Shown: positions 16,740 to 26,727 of the stretch, one piece after another | How the letters are laid out: each line of letters begins with the position of its first letter | Position numbering within the stretch: the stretch's first letter is position 1 | Source of the DNA: CAWKMN01 sp963850765 | GTDB taxonomy: Bacteria > Chloroflexota > Anaerolineae > Aggregatilineales > Aggregatilineaceae | Reading direction: 5' to 3' | Assembly: GCA_963850765.1 (NCBI GenBank) | Contig: CAWKMN010000011.1 | Span: forward strand, 1 to 64,000 | Length of the DNA stretch: 64,000 nt | Program-made: the position numbers and the translations under genes | The notes under the pieces: model-generated | What the model was told of the DNA's origin: nothing | Database searches by the model: none | Seen by the model: the letters and a program-made list of their open reading frames with translations, nothing else

Positions 16740-19058
16740 TTACAAACTATGTACAGGTACCATCAATGCATCGAGCAGCCGCTGCATCTCCCCGATCTCC
16801 GATGACATCCCCAATCGCTCAAAATTGTCGAGCGCTTCGGTGGCCCAGGTGCCGGCTTCTGCCCGGTGATCCTGTTTCTGGTAAAGGTAAGCGTACGACC
16901 GCCGGTACAGGGCGATCAGCCGTTTTTCCTTGTTGCGGAGCGCCGCGGGCCAGCCCTGGTGTAACAGCTGCTCGGCGCGCGGCAGATCCCCCTGCAGAAT
17001 GGTGGTGAGAGCCAGCCAGTTTTGGCCGTAAAGCAGTCCGCGCTGCCAGCCGCATAACTGGGCCTGGGCAAGCATATCGTGGAAGACTCGTTCGGCACTG
17101 GGGTATTCACCCATCAGCAGCCAGGTTTCACCCCGGTCAAACAAGGTGGAGGTTAATTCACGGGCACGCTGCGTTAAGTCCAGGTCAGCCGTGAGCAGCA
17201 GATTCTCGGAGATGTCCAGCCAGTGCTGCGCCTCGGCGTATTTCTGCTGGCGCGTGTAAAGGGAGCCGAGCAGCGCCGCCGTGCGCGCCTTTCTCACGAC
17301 GTCGGCGTGACTGTGCAGCGACCACGCCTGCTGAAGTGATGTTTCTGCTTGGGTGAGCTGCGCGGGTGAGCCCGTGAGGGTGAGCGTAAAACCCCGGTCA
17401 TTCAGTGCCTCGACGACGACAGCCCACTCACGGCGGCTTTCGGCCTCTACAACGATCCAGTCCAGCAGACCCAGACGGTCGCTCCAATAGCCATAGATGT
17501 GAGTAAAATCGCGGAACTGCTGCCACAACTGCATGACATCCGCATAGCGGCGCTCAACGACACACCACTGGGCGGTCGCCAGCAGGTTGCTCCATTCCTC
17601 TTCCAGCACATCGTAGCGCGTGTGCCATTCCTGCCAGTCAACGCCGCCGTAAAACTGAGCGAACTGGAGATACCACTGCACCCACCGCGCGCGTGCCTGC
17701 CGCTCATAGTCCGGTGCGGAGCGCAGTTCCCCCAGCGCATGCGTGCGGGTCATCGGCTCCAGATCGAACCGATCTTTCTCCCGCGTACACAGCGACAGCA
17801 CTTCGAGATCGCTCAAAGCCTCATCGCGCCGGGCCACGTCATCGCCCAGACCGGCGGTGAAGCCGAGCGCCTCGCGGCGGGCACGAGTAGCGAAGATTGC
17901 CAGGGCCCGAAAGAGATCGTAGGCATCACCGGGCTTGATCAGCGCGATGGTCTTGCCGAAACAAAAATCATAAGTGTCGTTGTGGGGATCGCTCAATTGC
18001 AGCAGTTCGGTCTCGACGCTGCTGCCGCGCCACGCCATCCGTCCAATCGTCCGAATGATCGCGAGGGGCAGGCCGCCCGTTCGCTGTAACAACTGGCCGA
18101 CCTGGGTATCGCTCATTTGCAGGTCATTACGCTCGCATTCGAGGAGAACCAGCTCCCGGGCCTGCGCGGGATCCAGCGCGTGCAGATGAACCGGCACGGC
18201 CACATCGATCCGGTGCCGCGTGGTGATCACGGCCTTGCTGGGGGCCGGCAGATCGCGCAGGAAAACCATAAACTCCTGGTCGTCCACATCTTCCAGGTTG
18301 TCAAACACGAGCAGGACGCGCTTTTCCGCCAGCAGGCGTGTCGTGATGATGTTTTTCTCCGCCTGGGTGGCCGTGCGGAAAATCGCGGGTATATCCAGCA
18401 GTTCCGCAATCGCGCGGTAGACGCCATCCAGGTCGGTGAAGGTGGGCTGACGACGAACCGGGCCGGTGGGCAGCAGTTCCAGGTTTTTGGCCGTCACCCA
18501 GACAATCGCTTCGAAGCACTCCTCGTGCGGCAGGTGAGGGTTTTCTTCGAAATAGTGATGCGCGATCTCCAGCGCCAGGGCGGTTTTGCCGATCCCGCCA
18601 CCCCCGCTGATACACACCACGCCAACCCGGTGGCGCGGCGACAGAAAGCTTTTGAGATCTTCCAGTTCTTTTTCCCGCCCGATCAGCTTGCGATGCTGGC
18701 GGCGCGGCAAATTGTGCGTGATCGACGGCCGGGCATTGGCCTCAGGACATAGTTCGTCGATCAGACTTTCCTTGACGTCCTGGGCAACGGGTTTGAGGAA
18801 CTGCACCAGCCAGGCATGATCCATCCTGCCCCGGCAGACACAGGCGGAAGCCAGCAGCCGGATGGTCCGGGCATCGGTGGGGATAGACGAGCCTTTGCGC
18901 CACTTGTAGAGGGTCCACACGCTGACGCCAATGTCGTAGCCCAATTCCTGCTGCAACACGGTCAGGTCCTTTTTTTCCAGGGCGGCAATACTCCTTAACC
19001 CCTTCGTCAGCAGATCCCCAAATTCGTTTGAACTCATGATCGGTCCTGTTTGACTCAC
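16740..19058 (-). CDS. NB-ARC STAND NTPase with N-terminal HTH and TPR-like C terminus
   Basis: 772 residues. Residues 10-80 look like a degenerate helix-turn-helix (LQQELGYDIGVSVWTLYKWR). The NB-ARC core has Walker A SGGGGIGKTA at 151-160, Walker B KRVLLVFDNLEDVDD, the sensor AVITTRHRID and GGLPLAI (GLPL motif). The C-terminal 330 residues are helical, TPR-like (TAALLGSLYTRQQKYAEAQH; AERVFHDMLAQAQLCGWQRG). Such proteins are ligand-operated molecular switches; with an HTH they are usually regulators, but related bacterial NLR-like STANDs defend against phage. No toxic effector domain is visible. The start may instead be Met 8 (ATG 19037). It heads a likely two-gene operon with the S9 peptidase. 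Confidence 0.85.
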   Translation of the reverse strand: MSQTGPIMSSNEFGDLLTKGLRSIAALEKKDLTVLQQELGYDIGVSVWTLYKWRKGSSIPTDARTIRLLASACVCRGRMDHAWLVQFLKPVAQDVKESLIDELCPEANARPSITHNLPRRQHRKLIGREKELEDLKSFLSPRHRVGVVCISGGGGIGKTALALEIAHHYFEENPHLPHEECFEAIVWVTAKNLELLPTGPVRRQPTFTDLDGVYRAIAELLDIPAIFRTATQAEKNIITTRLLAEKRVLLVFDNLEDVDDQEFMVFLRDLPAPSKAVITTRHRIDVAVPVHLHALDPAQARELVLLECERNDLQMSDTQVGQLLQRTGGLPLAIIRTIGRMAWRGSSVETELLQLSDPHNDTYDFCFGKTIALIKPGDAYDLFRALAIFATRARREALGFTAGLGDDVARRDEALSDLEVLSLCTREKDRFDLEPMTRTHALGELRSAPDYERQARARWVQWYLQFAQFYGGVDWQEWHTRYDVLEEEWSNLLATAQWCVVERRYADVMQLWQQFRDFTHIYGYWSDRLGLLDWIVVEAESRREWAVVVEALNDRGFTLTLTGSPAQLTQAETSLQQAWSLHSHADVVRKARTAALLGSLYTRQQKYAEAQHWLDISENLLLTADLDLTQRARELTSTLFDRGETWLLMGEYPSAERVFHDMLAQAQLCGWQRGLLYGQNWLALTTILQGDLPRAEQLLHQGWPAALRNKEKRLIALYRRSYAYLYQKQDHRAEAGTWATEALDNFERLGMSSEIGEMQRLLDALMVPVHSL

Positions 19059-19397
19059 GTCTGGCTGGCTGCCATCTGCATTGAACGGACAGCATGCCCC
19101 CTGGTTTCAAGCATAACACACGTTGAGGGCTGCAACAGCCGCGCGCACGCTGCCTCTCCAAATTTTTGGAAAGTCTTGCCAAGCGTCTGTACGCTGATCC
19201 CCGTTATACTGACGGTAAAAGACCTCTTAAGCAGGCGATATTTTTGCCTGTAAAGCCCCGGTGAGACATCAAGCGCGCAACGACGACCCAAGCGCCGGTG
19301 GTGGACGTGGTACGGGTTAGCCAGCGAGCAAGTCGGAGCAGCGGCTCGGAAGCTGCACCATCCAGAATTTATCAGGCCCCTAGTGAAAGGATGTCTC
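19059..19397. other. Divergent intergenic region
   Basis: Between the NB-ARC gene (leftward) and the peptide-binding protein gene (rightward). It contains a TATACT -10-like hexamer at 19205-19210 without a convincing -35, and a small inverted repeat CCAAATTTTTGG at 19158-19169. Promoters in both directions must lie here; no gene was recognised. Confidence 0.35.
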
Positions 19398-21080
19398 GTG
19401 AAAAAGTTACTGCGTTTCACCGTATTCGGGCTGATCGTGGTGATGGTTCTGCCATCCCTGGTCGGCGTGGTCACGGCTCAGGGCGATCCCAAAGTCCTTG
19501 TTACGGCCTATGGCGCCGGCGATCCGCACAGCATTGATCCGCAGATGGCGATCGATACGCGCGACATGACCATGGTCACCCAGCTTTTTCCGGGTCTCAC
19601 CTGGCTGAACGAAGAGACCCGCGATGTCGAGCTCGCCATGGCCGCCAGTTATGATGTCTCTGAAGAGGGCACTGTTTATACCTTCCACCTGCTGGAACAG
19701 GTCCCCTGGGTGCGTTACAACGCCAACAGCGAAGCCGTCGAGCCGATCCTGGACGAGAGCGGAAGTCCCCGCTATGTCACCGCCAGCGATTTTGTCTTCG
19801 GCTGGACGCGCGCCCTCGACCCGGCCACGGCGGCACCCGGAGCCTATATGATGGCCCCCTATATCGTCGGGGCGGCCGAGTTTAATGCGGGGACAGGGGA
19901 TGCAGCGTCGCTTGGGCTAAAGGCCGTGGACGACTATACCTTCGAAGTAACGGCACCCGAAGCGGTCGGTTATGTGCTGGGCATCTACGGCCTGGGCACT
20001 GCGCGCCCCGTTCCGGCCTGGGCCATCGAAGAAAGCGGCGACGTCTGGACCGAACCCGAGAATATCGCGAGTTATGGGCCGTTCGCGCTCAAAGAGTGGA
20101 CTCACGAGGAGAGCATCGTTTTTGTCAAGAATCCATTCTGGCCGGGATCCGAAGGCATTGGACAGGCCAAGGTGGACGAACTGACCATCCGTTTCATGGA
20201 TAATCCGGTGCAGCTTCGCGAGTACGAAGCCGGCAGCATGGACGTGATCTTTGCTCCGGCCAGCGAACTGGATCGTATCCGCGCAGACGAGACACTGAAC
20301 GCCGAACTCGCGATCGTCCCCGGCCTGTGCTCGCAGGCGTGGGGCTTCCACACCCAGAAACCGCCGTTCGACAACGTCCACATCCGGCGCGCGTTCTCCT
20401 ACGCCGTCGATCGGCAGGCTCTCGTTGACTTTGTGACCAAGGGCGGCGAGATCCCGGCGCGCTGGTTTACACCTCCCAGCATTTCGATGGCTCCGACGCT
20501 GGACGCCAACCCGGATCTCGGCGTGGCATATGACCCGGAACTGGCTAAGCAGGAGCTGCAGCTTGGCCTGGATGAGTTGGGACTCGGGTCGGCAGACGAT
20601 CTGCCCTCCATCACCGTGGTCTTCGGTAACACCGAAATGCTCAGCATGACCGCCCAGGCGCTCCAGGTGATGTGGGAAGAAACGCTCGGGGTGCGCGTCG
20701 AGCTGTCGGCGCTGGATACCACCACCTATTGGTCAACCATGGAGCAGGACGCGGGCCAGATCTTTCGCGCCGGCTGGTGCCCGGACTACAATGATGCCAA
20801 CAACTACCTGCGTGATGTCATGCGCTCGGACTCGATCTACAACTATGGACGCTACAACAGCGCGGCGTTTGACCAGCTGGTTGATGAGGCGCGGGTGGAG
20901 ACTGATCCTGAGCAGCGGCGTGCCCTGTATGCCCAGGCTGAGCAGCTCATGATCGCGGATGACGCGGCGACGATGGCGCTGTACTGGCCGATCACGGCGT
21001 TCCTGACCAGGCCCTATGTCACCCGCACGTATGCGACGACGGGCGTCGAAGCCTACTGGAAGTGGGACATCGTTCAGTAG
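19398..21080 (+). CDS. Peptide/oligopeptide ABC transporter substrate-binding protein (OppA/SBP_bac_5 type)
   Basis: GTG 19398 is preferred as start because GAAAGGA lies eight bases upstream and the signal peptide then begins directly (VKKLLRFTVFGLIVVMVLPS). The mature protein has family-5 binding-protein features: GAGDPHSIDPQMAIDTRDM, then LAASYDVSEE-like, VYTFHLLEQVPWVRY, ASDFVFGWTRALDP, IASYGPFALKEW, HIRRAFSYAVDRQALVDFVT and FRAGWCPDYNDANNYL. No lipobox Cys is seen, unusual for a binding protein in an apparently single-membraned lineage. It feeds the two permeases downstream. About 560 residues, normal length, intact. Ligand is probably a peptide; the exact ligand cannot be read. Confidence 0.9.
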   Translation: MKKLLRFTVFGLIVVMVLPSLVGVVTAQGDPKVLVTAYGAGDPHSIDPQMAIDTRDMTMVTQLFPGLTWLNEETRDVELAMAASYDVSEEGTVYTFHLLEQVPWVRYNANSEAVEPILDESGSPRYVTASDFVFGWTRALDPATAAPGAYMMAPYIVGAAEFNAGTGDAASLGLKAVDDYTFEVTAPEAVGYVLGIYGLGTARPVPAWAIEESGDVWTEPENIASYGPFALKEWTHEESIVFVKNPFWPGSEGIGQAKVDELTIRFMDNPVQLREYEAGSMDVIFAPASELDRIRADETLNAELAIVPGLCSQAWGFHTQKPPFDNVHIRRAFSYAVDRQALVDFVTKGGEIPARWFTPPSISMAPTLDANPDLGVAYDPELAKQELQLGLDELGLGSADDLPSITVVFGNTEMLSMTAQALQVMWEETLGVRVELSALDTTTYWSTMEQDAGQIFRAGWCPDYNDANNYLRDVMRSDSIYNYGRYNSAAFDQLVDEARVETDPEQRRALYAQAEQLMIADDAATMALYWPITAFLTRPYVTRTYATTGVEAYWKWDIVQ

Positions 21081-21104
21081 TTTGTGGTTCAGAGGCCATT
21101 TGAA

Positions 21105-21225
21105 AACCTCACCCCCCGGCCCCCTCTCCATGCACGGAGAGGGGGAGCGCGAGGGCCAAAGTCCCCTCTCCGCGTGTGGAGAGGGGAAAGCGGCAGCCCG
21201 CCTGCGGGACGCCACGGGGTGAGGT
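21105..21225. repeat. Intergenic palindromic repeat (CTCTCC/GGAGAG family)
   Basis: CCTCACCCCCCGGCCCCCTC begins a block with two successive hairpins (CCCCCTCTCC-atgcac-GGAGAGGGGG and CCCCTCTCC-gcgtgt-GGAGAGGGG), ending GGGGTGAGG, the complement of the beginning. Same family as blocks at 40488, 43262, 59465 and 61126. Placed between binding protein and permease genes of one operon. Confidence 0.8.
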
Positions 21226-21259
21226 AAATCTTTTCAAACGGGTTCCAAGGGAAAAGGTG

Positions 21260-22273
21260 ATGATCGAGTTTATCATCCGGCGAGTTCTGTGGATGTTTCT
21301 GGTGCTGTTCGTCGTCACGGTGATCACCTTTATCCTGATGCACACAGTGCCGGGCGGGCCGTTCAGCATGGAAAAGGCGCTGCCCGAAAGCACCATCGAA
21401 CAGCTTAACCGCAAATACAACCTCGACGATCCGCTCATCGTGCAGTATGTCACCTATGTGCAGGACATCCTGATCCCGGTTGTGATGACCGGCCCGCAGC
21501 AGAAATCGCTGGATCACGAATATCTGATCAACATCAAACTGCCCGCCGATGACAATGCGACGCTGCGCTGGGTCAATTTTGGGCCGTCGTACAAGTCCAT
21601 CAGCCGTCCCGTCAACGACATTTTTCGCGAAAACCTGCCCGTTTCGGCGCAGCTTGGCTTTCTGAGCGTGCTGGTCGCGGCGTGTATCGGCATCCCCCTG
21701 GGGATCATGGCCGGGCTGCGGCGCAACACCGTTTACGATTACACCGGGATGAGCGTCGCCGTGTTGGGCGTATCGGTGCCGGTGATTATCATGGCACCCG
21801 TGTTGCAGTACATCTTTGGTGTGTGGCTTGGCTGGCTGCCGGTCACGGGCTGGGGCGAACCCCGCCAGATGCTCTTGCCAACTTTCGCTCTGGGTTTCAG
21901 CCAATCGGCGGTGCTGGCACGCCTGACCCGCGCCAGTATGCTGCAAGTGCTCAACGAAGATTACATCCGCACGGCGCGATCGAAGGGGCTGCGCGAACGG
22001 CAGGTCGTGTTGGTTCACGTGCTGCGCAACAGCATGATCCCCGTGGTGACGGTCATTGGCCCCATGTTAGCCTACCTGATGGCCGGGACATTCGTGGTCG
22101 AGACGATCTTCGCGATTCCGGGGATGGGCAAGTTTTTTGTGACCAGCATCACCGGCCGGGATTATCCTGTGATCATGGGCACGATCCTGGTAATGGCGAC
22201 CCTGCTGGTGATCGCCAATGTGGTGGTAGATATTATCTACGCCCTGATCGATCCCCGCATCCGTTACACGTAA
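21260..22273 (+). CDS. Peptide ABC transporter permease (DppB/OppB type)
   Basis: The ATG at 21260 follows an AAGGGAAAAGG ribosome site. The 337-residue protein starts MIEFIIRRVLWMFLVLFVVT, the typical OppB/DppB first membrane helix, has an extracytoplasmic insert, then four to five more helices and the binding-protein-dependent transport EAA loop (EDYIRTARSKGLRERQVVLV, then HVLRNSMIPVVTVIGP). It ends in DPRIRYT, the usual C terminus of this subunit. Forms a heterodimer with the next permease for import of the ligand bound by the preceding protein. No ATPase genes follow, so energizing subunits must be shared or encoded elsewhere. Confidence 0.9.
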   Translation: MIEFIIRRVLWMFLVLFVVTVITFILMHTVPGGPFSMEKALPESTIEQLNRKYNLDDPLIVQYVTYVQDILIPVVMTGPQQKSLDHEYLINIKLPADDNATLRWVNFGPSYKSISRPVNDIFRENLPVSAQLGFLSVLVAACIGIPLGIMAGLRRNTVYDYTGMSVAVLGVSVPVIIMAPVLQYIFGVWLGWLPVTGWGEPRQMLLPTFALGFSQSAVLARLTRASMLQVLNEDYIRTARSKGLRERQVVLVHVLRNSMIPVVTVIGPMLAYLMAGTFVVETIFAIPGMGKFFVTSITGRDYPVIMGTILVMATLLVIANVVVDIIYALIDPRIRYT

Positions 22274-22297
22274 GCCACCCACCGGAGGGCGACACTT

Positions 22298-23359
22298 ATG
22301 GCAACCGTGCAGGCACAGAGCCAGCCGATGGACATCGAGGGAATGACCAGCCCGGTTATCCCGTTACACGATGGCGACCAGGGCCGCAGCCTGACCGCGG
22401 ATGCGCTGCGCCGGCTGGTGCGCAATCGGGCGGCGGTCGTCGGCGTGATCATCATCACGGCCAACATCATCCTGGCGATTTTCGCGCCTTATTTCGCGCC
22501 GAAGGATTACGACGACGCCTCGTTTCGCGATAATAACGCGGTCAATTCGTGGATGACGCACGTATTCCCCAACATGAAGCCGCGCGCCGAGGGCGGCTAT
22601 GTGACGGTGAACAATGATTATCTGCTGGGAGCCGATGCCCTGGGGCGCGATCTGCTCAGCCGGATTATTTACGGGGCGCGGATCTCGCTGGCGGTTGCCT
22701 TCATCGGACCGGCGATCTCGCTGACCATCGGGCTGCTGATCGGCGTCACGTCCGGTTATCTCGGCGGCAAGGTCGATAACCTGTTGATGCGCTTTGTGGA
22801 CATCATGTATGCCTTCCCAACCTATTTGCTGATCATCCTGCTGATGGCTTTCTTTCGCACCAGTTTCGGCCACCGCGATCCCGGCTCGCTGGCCGATGCC
22901 CTGGGCGAACTGGACTCGGCGATGGGCGGGCTGCTGTTCATCTTTGTGGGCATCGGGCTGACTTCGTGGATGGGCATGGCGCGTCTCTCACGCGGATTGG
23001 TGCTGTCCGTCCGCGAAACCACGTATGTGGAGGCAGCACAGGCCACCGGCGCGCGCCCGTTCTGGATTATCCGCAGCCATGTCGTGCCCAATATCATCGG
23101 GCCGCTGGTTGTTACCGAGACGCTGTCCATCCCCAGCTATATTTCATACGAGGCGTTTCTCAGTTTCATTGGACTGGGCGTTAACCCCCCGACGCCGAGT
23201 TGGGGCGGCATGATCGCTGAGGGTGCGCAGAAGATCCAGACGTATCCGTTCCAGGCGATCTTTCCGGCGCTGGCGCTGTTCCTGGTGATGTTCGCCTTCA
23301 ACTTTCTGGGTGACGGCCTGCGGGATGCGGTGGATCCGCGCCTGCGGGGTGTGGAATAG
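22298..23359 (+). CDS. Peptide ABC transporter permease (DppC/OppC type)
   Basis: 353 residues, ATG 22298 after GGAGGGCGACACTT. An N-terminal cytoplasmic segment precedes the OppC_N helix (RNRAAVVGVIIITANIILAI), then the periplasmic motif LLGADALGRDLLSRIIYGAR, five further helices and an EAA-like loop (TTYVEAAQATGARPFWIIRS, then HVVPNIIGPLVVTETL). It ends LGDGLRDAVDPRLRGVE, a classic DppC end. Partner of the preceding permease, 24 bases downstream of it. Intact. Confidence 0.92.
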   Translation: MATVQAQSQPMDIEGMTSPVIPLHDGDQGRSLTADALRRLVRNRAAVVGVIIITANIILAIFAPYFAPKDYDDASFRDNNAVNSWMTHVFPNMKPRAEGGYVTVNNDYLLGADALGRDLLSRIIYGARISLAVAFIGPAISLTIGLLIGVTSGYLGGKVDNLLMRFVDIMYAFPTYLLIILLMAFFRTSFGHRDPGSLADALGELDSAMGGLLFIFVGIGLTSWMGMARLSRGLVLSVRETTYVEAAQATGARPFWIIRSHVVPNIIGPLVVTETLSIPSYISYEAFLSFIGLGVNPPTPSWGGMIAEGAQKIQTYPFQAIFPALALFLVMFAFNFLGDGLRDAVDPRLRGVE

Positions 23360-23370
23360 GACGAGCGGGG

Positions 23371-23376
23371 TATAAT
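23371..23376 (+). promoter_or_regulatory. -10 candidate upstream of the glycyl radical activase
   Basis: A perfect TATAAT follows GCGGGG, 36 bases before the GTG start of the activase. No clear -35 is present. It suggests that the glycyl-radical pair has its own promoter, separate from the transporter operon. Confidence 0.3.
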
Positions 23377-23411
23377 CGGTCCGATCACTGAGCGGGAAAG
23401 CAAACACAGGT

Positions 23412-24317
23412 GTGAGCAGCGGCATCATCCTCAATATTCAACGATTCTCGCTGCACGATGGGCCGGGGATCCGCACGACGGTGTTTCTCAAAGGCTGCGG
23501 CCTGCGCTGCTGGTGGTGCCATAACCCGGAAAGCCAGCATCCCAAACCGGAACTGCTGCTGCGCCCGGAACTGTGCATCCAGTGTGGAGCGTGCGTGGCC
23601 GAATGCCCGCACGAGGCCATCCGGCGGGACGGCGACGGTCTGGTCACCGATCGCGGCGTCTGCGCACGCTGCGGCGCGTGTATCGCCGTATGTGCCGCCG
23701 ATGCGCGCGAGATCGCCGGGCGCGTGATGACGGTTGAGCAGGTGATGGACGACGTGCTGCGCGACAGTGTTTTTTATGACGAGTCGGGCGGCGGCGTGTC
23801 ATTTTCCGGCGGGGAGCCGCTGCTGCAGGGGGATTTTCTGTTCGACCTGCTGCGGGCGTGCAAGGCGCGCGATCTGCACACCGTCATCGATACCTGCGGC
23901 TTCGCTCCGTCCGAAACGTTCGACCGCGTGCGGCCTTACGTGGACCTGTTCCTGTACGACCTGAAGCTGATGGACGATGACCGCCACCGGACGGTTACTG
24001 GCGCATCCAATCGATTGATTCTGGACAACCTGCGGCGGCTGGCCGGTTACAAGCACCCGGTGGTGCTGCGGGTGCCGGTGATCCCAGGGATCAACGACGA
24101 CGAGGGCAATCTCCGGCAGATCGGTGCGCTGGCGGGCAGCTTGCCCAATGTGATCCGGGTTGATCTTCTCGCGTATCACACGCTGGGCATGGACAAATAC
24201 GCGCGCCTGAACAGCCCGAATCCGATGCCGGAGACGGCTCCGCCCTCGGCGGAAACGATGGCCGCGATCAAACGTTTGCTGGAAAGCTTTGGTTTGGATG
24301 TTACGATAGGAGGTTAG
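23412..24317 (+). CDS. Glycyl-radical enzyme activating protein (radical SAM, PflA family)
   Basis: GTG start at 23412; 301 residues. The radical-SAM cluster is C29-x3-C33-x2-C36 in GCGLRCWWCHNPES. Two ferredoxin-like clusters follow (C55, C58, C61, C65 in CIQCGACVAEC; C84, C87, C90, C94 in CARCGACIAVC), the insert that distinguishes activases of GREs such as HypD, glycerol and choline lyase from PflA proper. FSGGEPLLQ is the SAM-binding GGE motif. It abstracts a hydrogen from the conserved glycine of the enzyme encoded five bases downstream, using S-adenosylmethionine and reduced iron-sulfur clusters. Active only under anoxic conditions. Intact. Confidence 0.92.
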   Translation: MSSGIILNIQRFSLHDGPGIRTTVFLKGCGLRCWWCHNPESQHPKPELLLRPELCIQCGACVAECPHEAIRRDGDGLVTDRGVCARCGACIAVCAADAREIAGRVMTVEQVMDDVLRDSVFYDESGGGVSFSGGEPLLQGDFLFDLLRACKARDLHTVIDTCGFAPSETFDRVRPYVDLFLYDLKLMDDDRHRTVTGASNRLILDNLRRLAGYKHPVVLRVPVIPGINDDEGNLRQIGALAGSLPNVIRVDLLAYHTLGMDKYARLNSPNPMPETAPPSAETMAAIKRLLESFGLDVTIGG

Positions 24318-24321
24318 GGGT

Positions 24322-26693
24322 ATGGGGATGAGCACACGCGTAGCCCGCTTGCGGCAGCAAAGTCTGGACGCCAAACCGACACTCTCGCCGGAGCGCGCCG
24401 AACTGATGACCCGTTTTTACCAGGAGCACACCGCCCGGCTGTCCGCGCCGGTTGAGCGCGCCCGCTCCTTTGAATACCTCCTGGCCCACAAGACGATCTG
24501 TATTAACGACGGGGAATTGATCGTGGGCGAGAAAGGGACCCGCTCCAAAAGCGACCCCCACCTATCCCGAACTGTGCTGCCACTCGCTCAAGGACCTGGA
24601 TATTCTGAACAGCCGGGAGAAAGTCTCGTTTGAGGTCAGCCCGGATACCCGCCGCATCTACCAGGACAGTCTGATCCCCTTCTGGAAGGGCAAAACGATG
24701 CGCGAGCGCATCCTGCAGGAGATGACGCCGGACTGGCTCGCCGCTTACGAAGCCGGGATTTTCACCGAGTTTATGGAACAGCGCTCGCCCGGCCATACCG
24801 TGCTGGACGACAAAATCTATCGCAAGGGCATGCTGGACTTCATCGCGGACATTGACTCCCGGCTGTCCGCGCTCGACTTTCTGGCAGATCGCGACGCCTA
24901 CGCCAAGCAGGAGCAGCTTCAAGCGATGCGTATCGCGGCCGGGGCGCTGATCCACTTCGCGGAGCGCCACGCCGATGCCGCCCGCCAGCTGGCCGAGCAC
25001 GAACCGGATCCGCAGCGCCGCGCCGAACTGGAGCGGATCGCGGAGGTCTGCACGCATGTCCCGGCGCATGCCCCGCGCGATTTCTGGGAAGCGCTGCAAT
25101 ACTACTGGTTTGTTCACCTGGGCGTGACCACCGAACTGAATCCGTGGGATGCCTTTAACCCTGGCAAGCTGGATCAGCACCTCTACCCGTTCTACCGGCA
25201 GGGGTTGGACGACGGGACGCTGACCCATGAGCAGGCCGAAGAACTGCTTGCAGTGTTTCTGGATCAAGTTCAACAACCAGCCCGCGCCGCCCAAAGTAGG
25301 CGTGACCGCCGAAGAGAGCAATACCTACACCGACTTCGCGCAGATCAATGTCGGCGGCGTCCGGCCCGATGGTTCCGATGCCGTCAACGACGTCTCATTT
25401 CTGCTGCTGGATGTGATCGAAGAGCATGCGGCTGCTCCAGCCCAGTTCCTCGATCCAGGTCAGTAAGAAAAACCCGGATCGCTTCATCAAGCGCGCGGCG
25501 CGCATCATCCGCACGGGGTTCGGCCAGCCCTCGATCTTCAATACCGATGTCGTGGTGCAGGAGATGATGCGCCAGGGAAAGTCGATTGAGGATGCGCGCT
25601 GCGGTGGCACGAGCGGCTGCGTGGAGACCGGCGCATTCGGCAAAGAGAATTACAACCTCACCGGCTATTTTAATCTGCCCAAGGTGCTGGAGATCACGCT
25701 GAACAACGGCGTGGATCCGCGCACCGGGCGGCGCATCGGCCTCGAAACCGGCGATCCGCGCCAGTTCCAGAGCTTTGAGGATCTGTTCGCGGCCTACGAA
25801 CGGCAGCTTAACTATTTCATCGACGTCAAGATTCGCGGCAACAACGTGATCGAGCGCCTGTACGCGGCCTATCTGCCCGCGCCGTTTCTGTCGCTGCTGA
25901 TTGACGACTGCATCGCCACAGGCCGCGATTATCACGAGGGCGGCGCACGTTACAACACCAGCCTACATCCAGGGGGTAGGGCTGGGCACCATCACGGATG
26001 CGCTGTCGGCGCTCAAATACCATGTTTTCGACTGCGGCACGCTCACCATGACCCAGATGCTCACACTGCTGGCAGAGGATTTTGCCGGGCACGAACGCGA
26101 GCGCCTGATGCTGGTCAACCAGACGCCCCGCTATGGCAACGACGACGACTAGGCGGACGGCATCATGGTGCGTGTCTTTAACGCCTACTTCAACGCGATC
26201 GATGGGCGTCCGAATACGCGCGGCGGCACGTACCATATCGATCTGCTGCCGACGACCTGCCACATCTATTTTGGCGCGGTGCTCGGCGCAACGCCCGACG
26301 GACGCCGCGCCCGCATGCCGCGTCTCAGAAGGGATTTCGCCGGTGCAGGGGGCCGATCGGCACGGCCCGACAGCGGTTCTAAGATCGGCTGCCAAGATGG
26401 ATCACACGCGCACGGCGGGCACGCTGCTCAATCAGAAGTTCACGCCCAGCCTGCTGGCGGATGAGGCCGGACTCGACCGTATGGTGCAGTTGGTGCGCTC
26501 CTACTTCCGGCTGGACGGGCATCATATCCAGTTCAATGTCGTGGATGCGGATACGCTGCGCGCCGCCCAGCAGCACCCCGAACAGTACCGGGATCTGATC
26601 GTGCGCGTGGCGGGCTACAGCGATTACTTCTGCGATCTGGGCCAGACACTGCAAGACGAGATCATCGCCCGCACCGAACATCAGGCGTTCTGA
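24322..26693 (+). CDS. Glycyl radical enzyme, trans-4-hydroxy-L-proline dehydratase (HypD)-like; multiple frameshifts
   Basis: Starts ATG 24322 after GGAGG. Across frames the full GRE is present: SFEYLLAHKTICINDGELIV, KATPTYPELCCHSLKDLDIL, FWEALQYYWFVHLGVTTELN, ACFWIKFNNQPAPPKVGVTA, the thiyl-radical loop CGGTSGCVETGAFGKENY, VNQTPRYGNDDD and the glycyl-radical loop RVAGYSDYF near the C terminus. The GCVE motif marks dehydratase/lyase-type GREs rather than pyruvate formate-lyase, and the GCVETG...KE-Y context resembles hydroxyproline dehydratase. Five breaks (about 24540, 25270, 25440, 25970, 26325) are each repaired by deleting one base, and TAG at 26150-26152 replaces an expected Tyr codon in DDD-Y-AD. 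About 790 residues after repair, normal length. Substrate assignment is moderate. Confidence 0.8.
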
Positions 26694-26727
26694 GGCCGTT
26701 CGCACTGTGCCCCGCCCGTTTTTTTTG

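Noticed and set aside
26150..26152. TAG in the glycyl radical enzyme as a pyrrolysine or readthrough codon
   Set aside because: The position is Tyr in the family pattern (DDD-Y-AD) and the gene has five other one-base errors; a sequence error or mutation explains it better.
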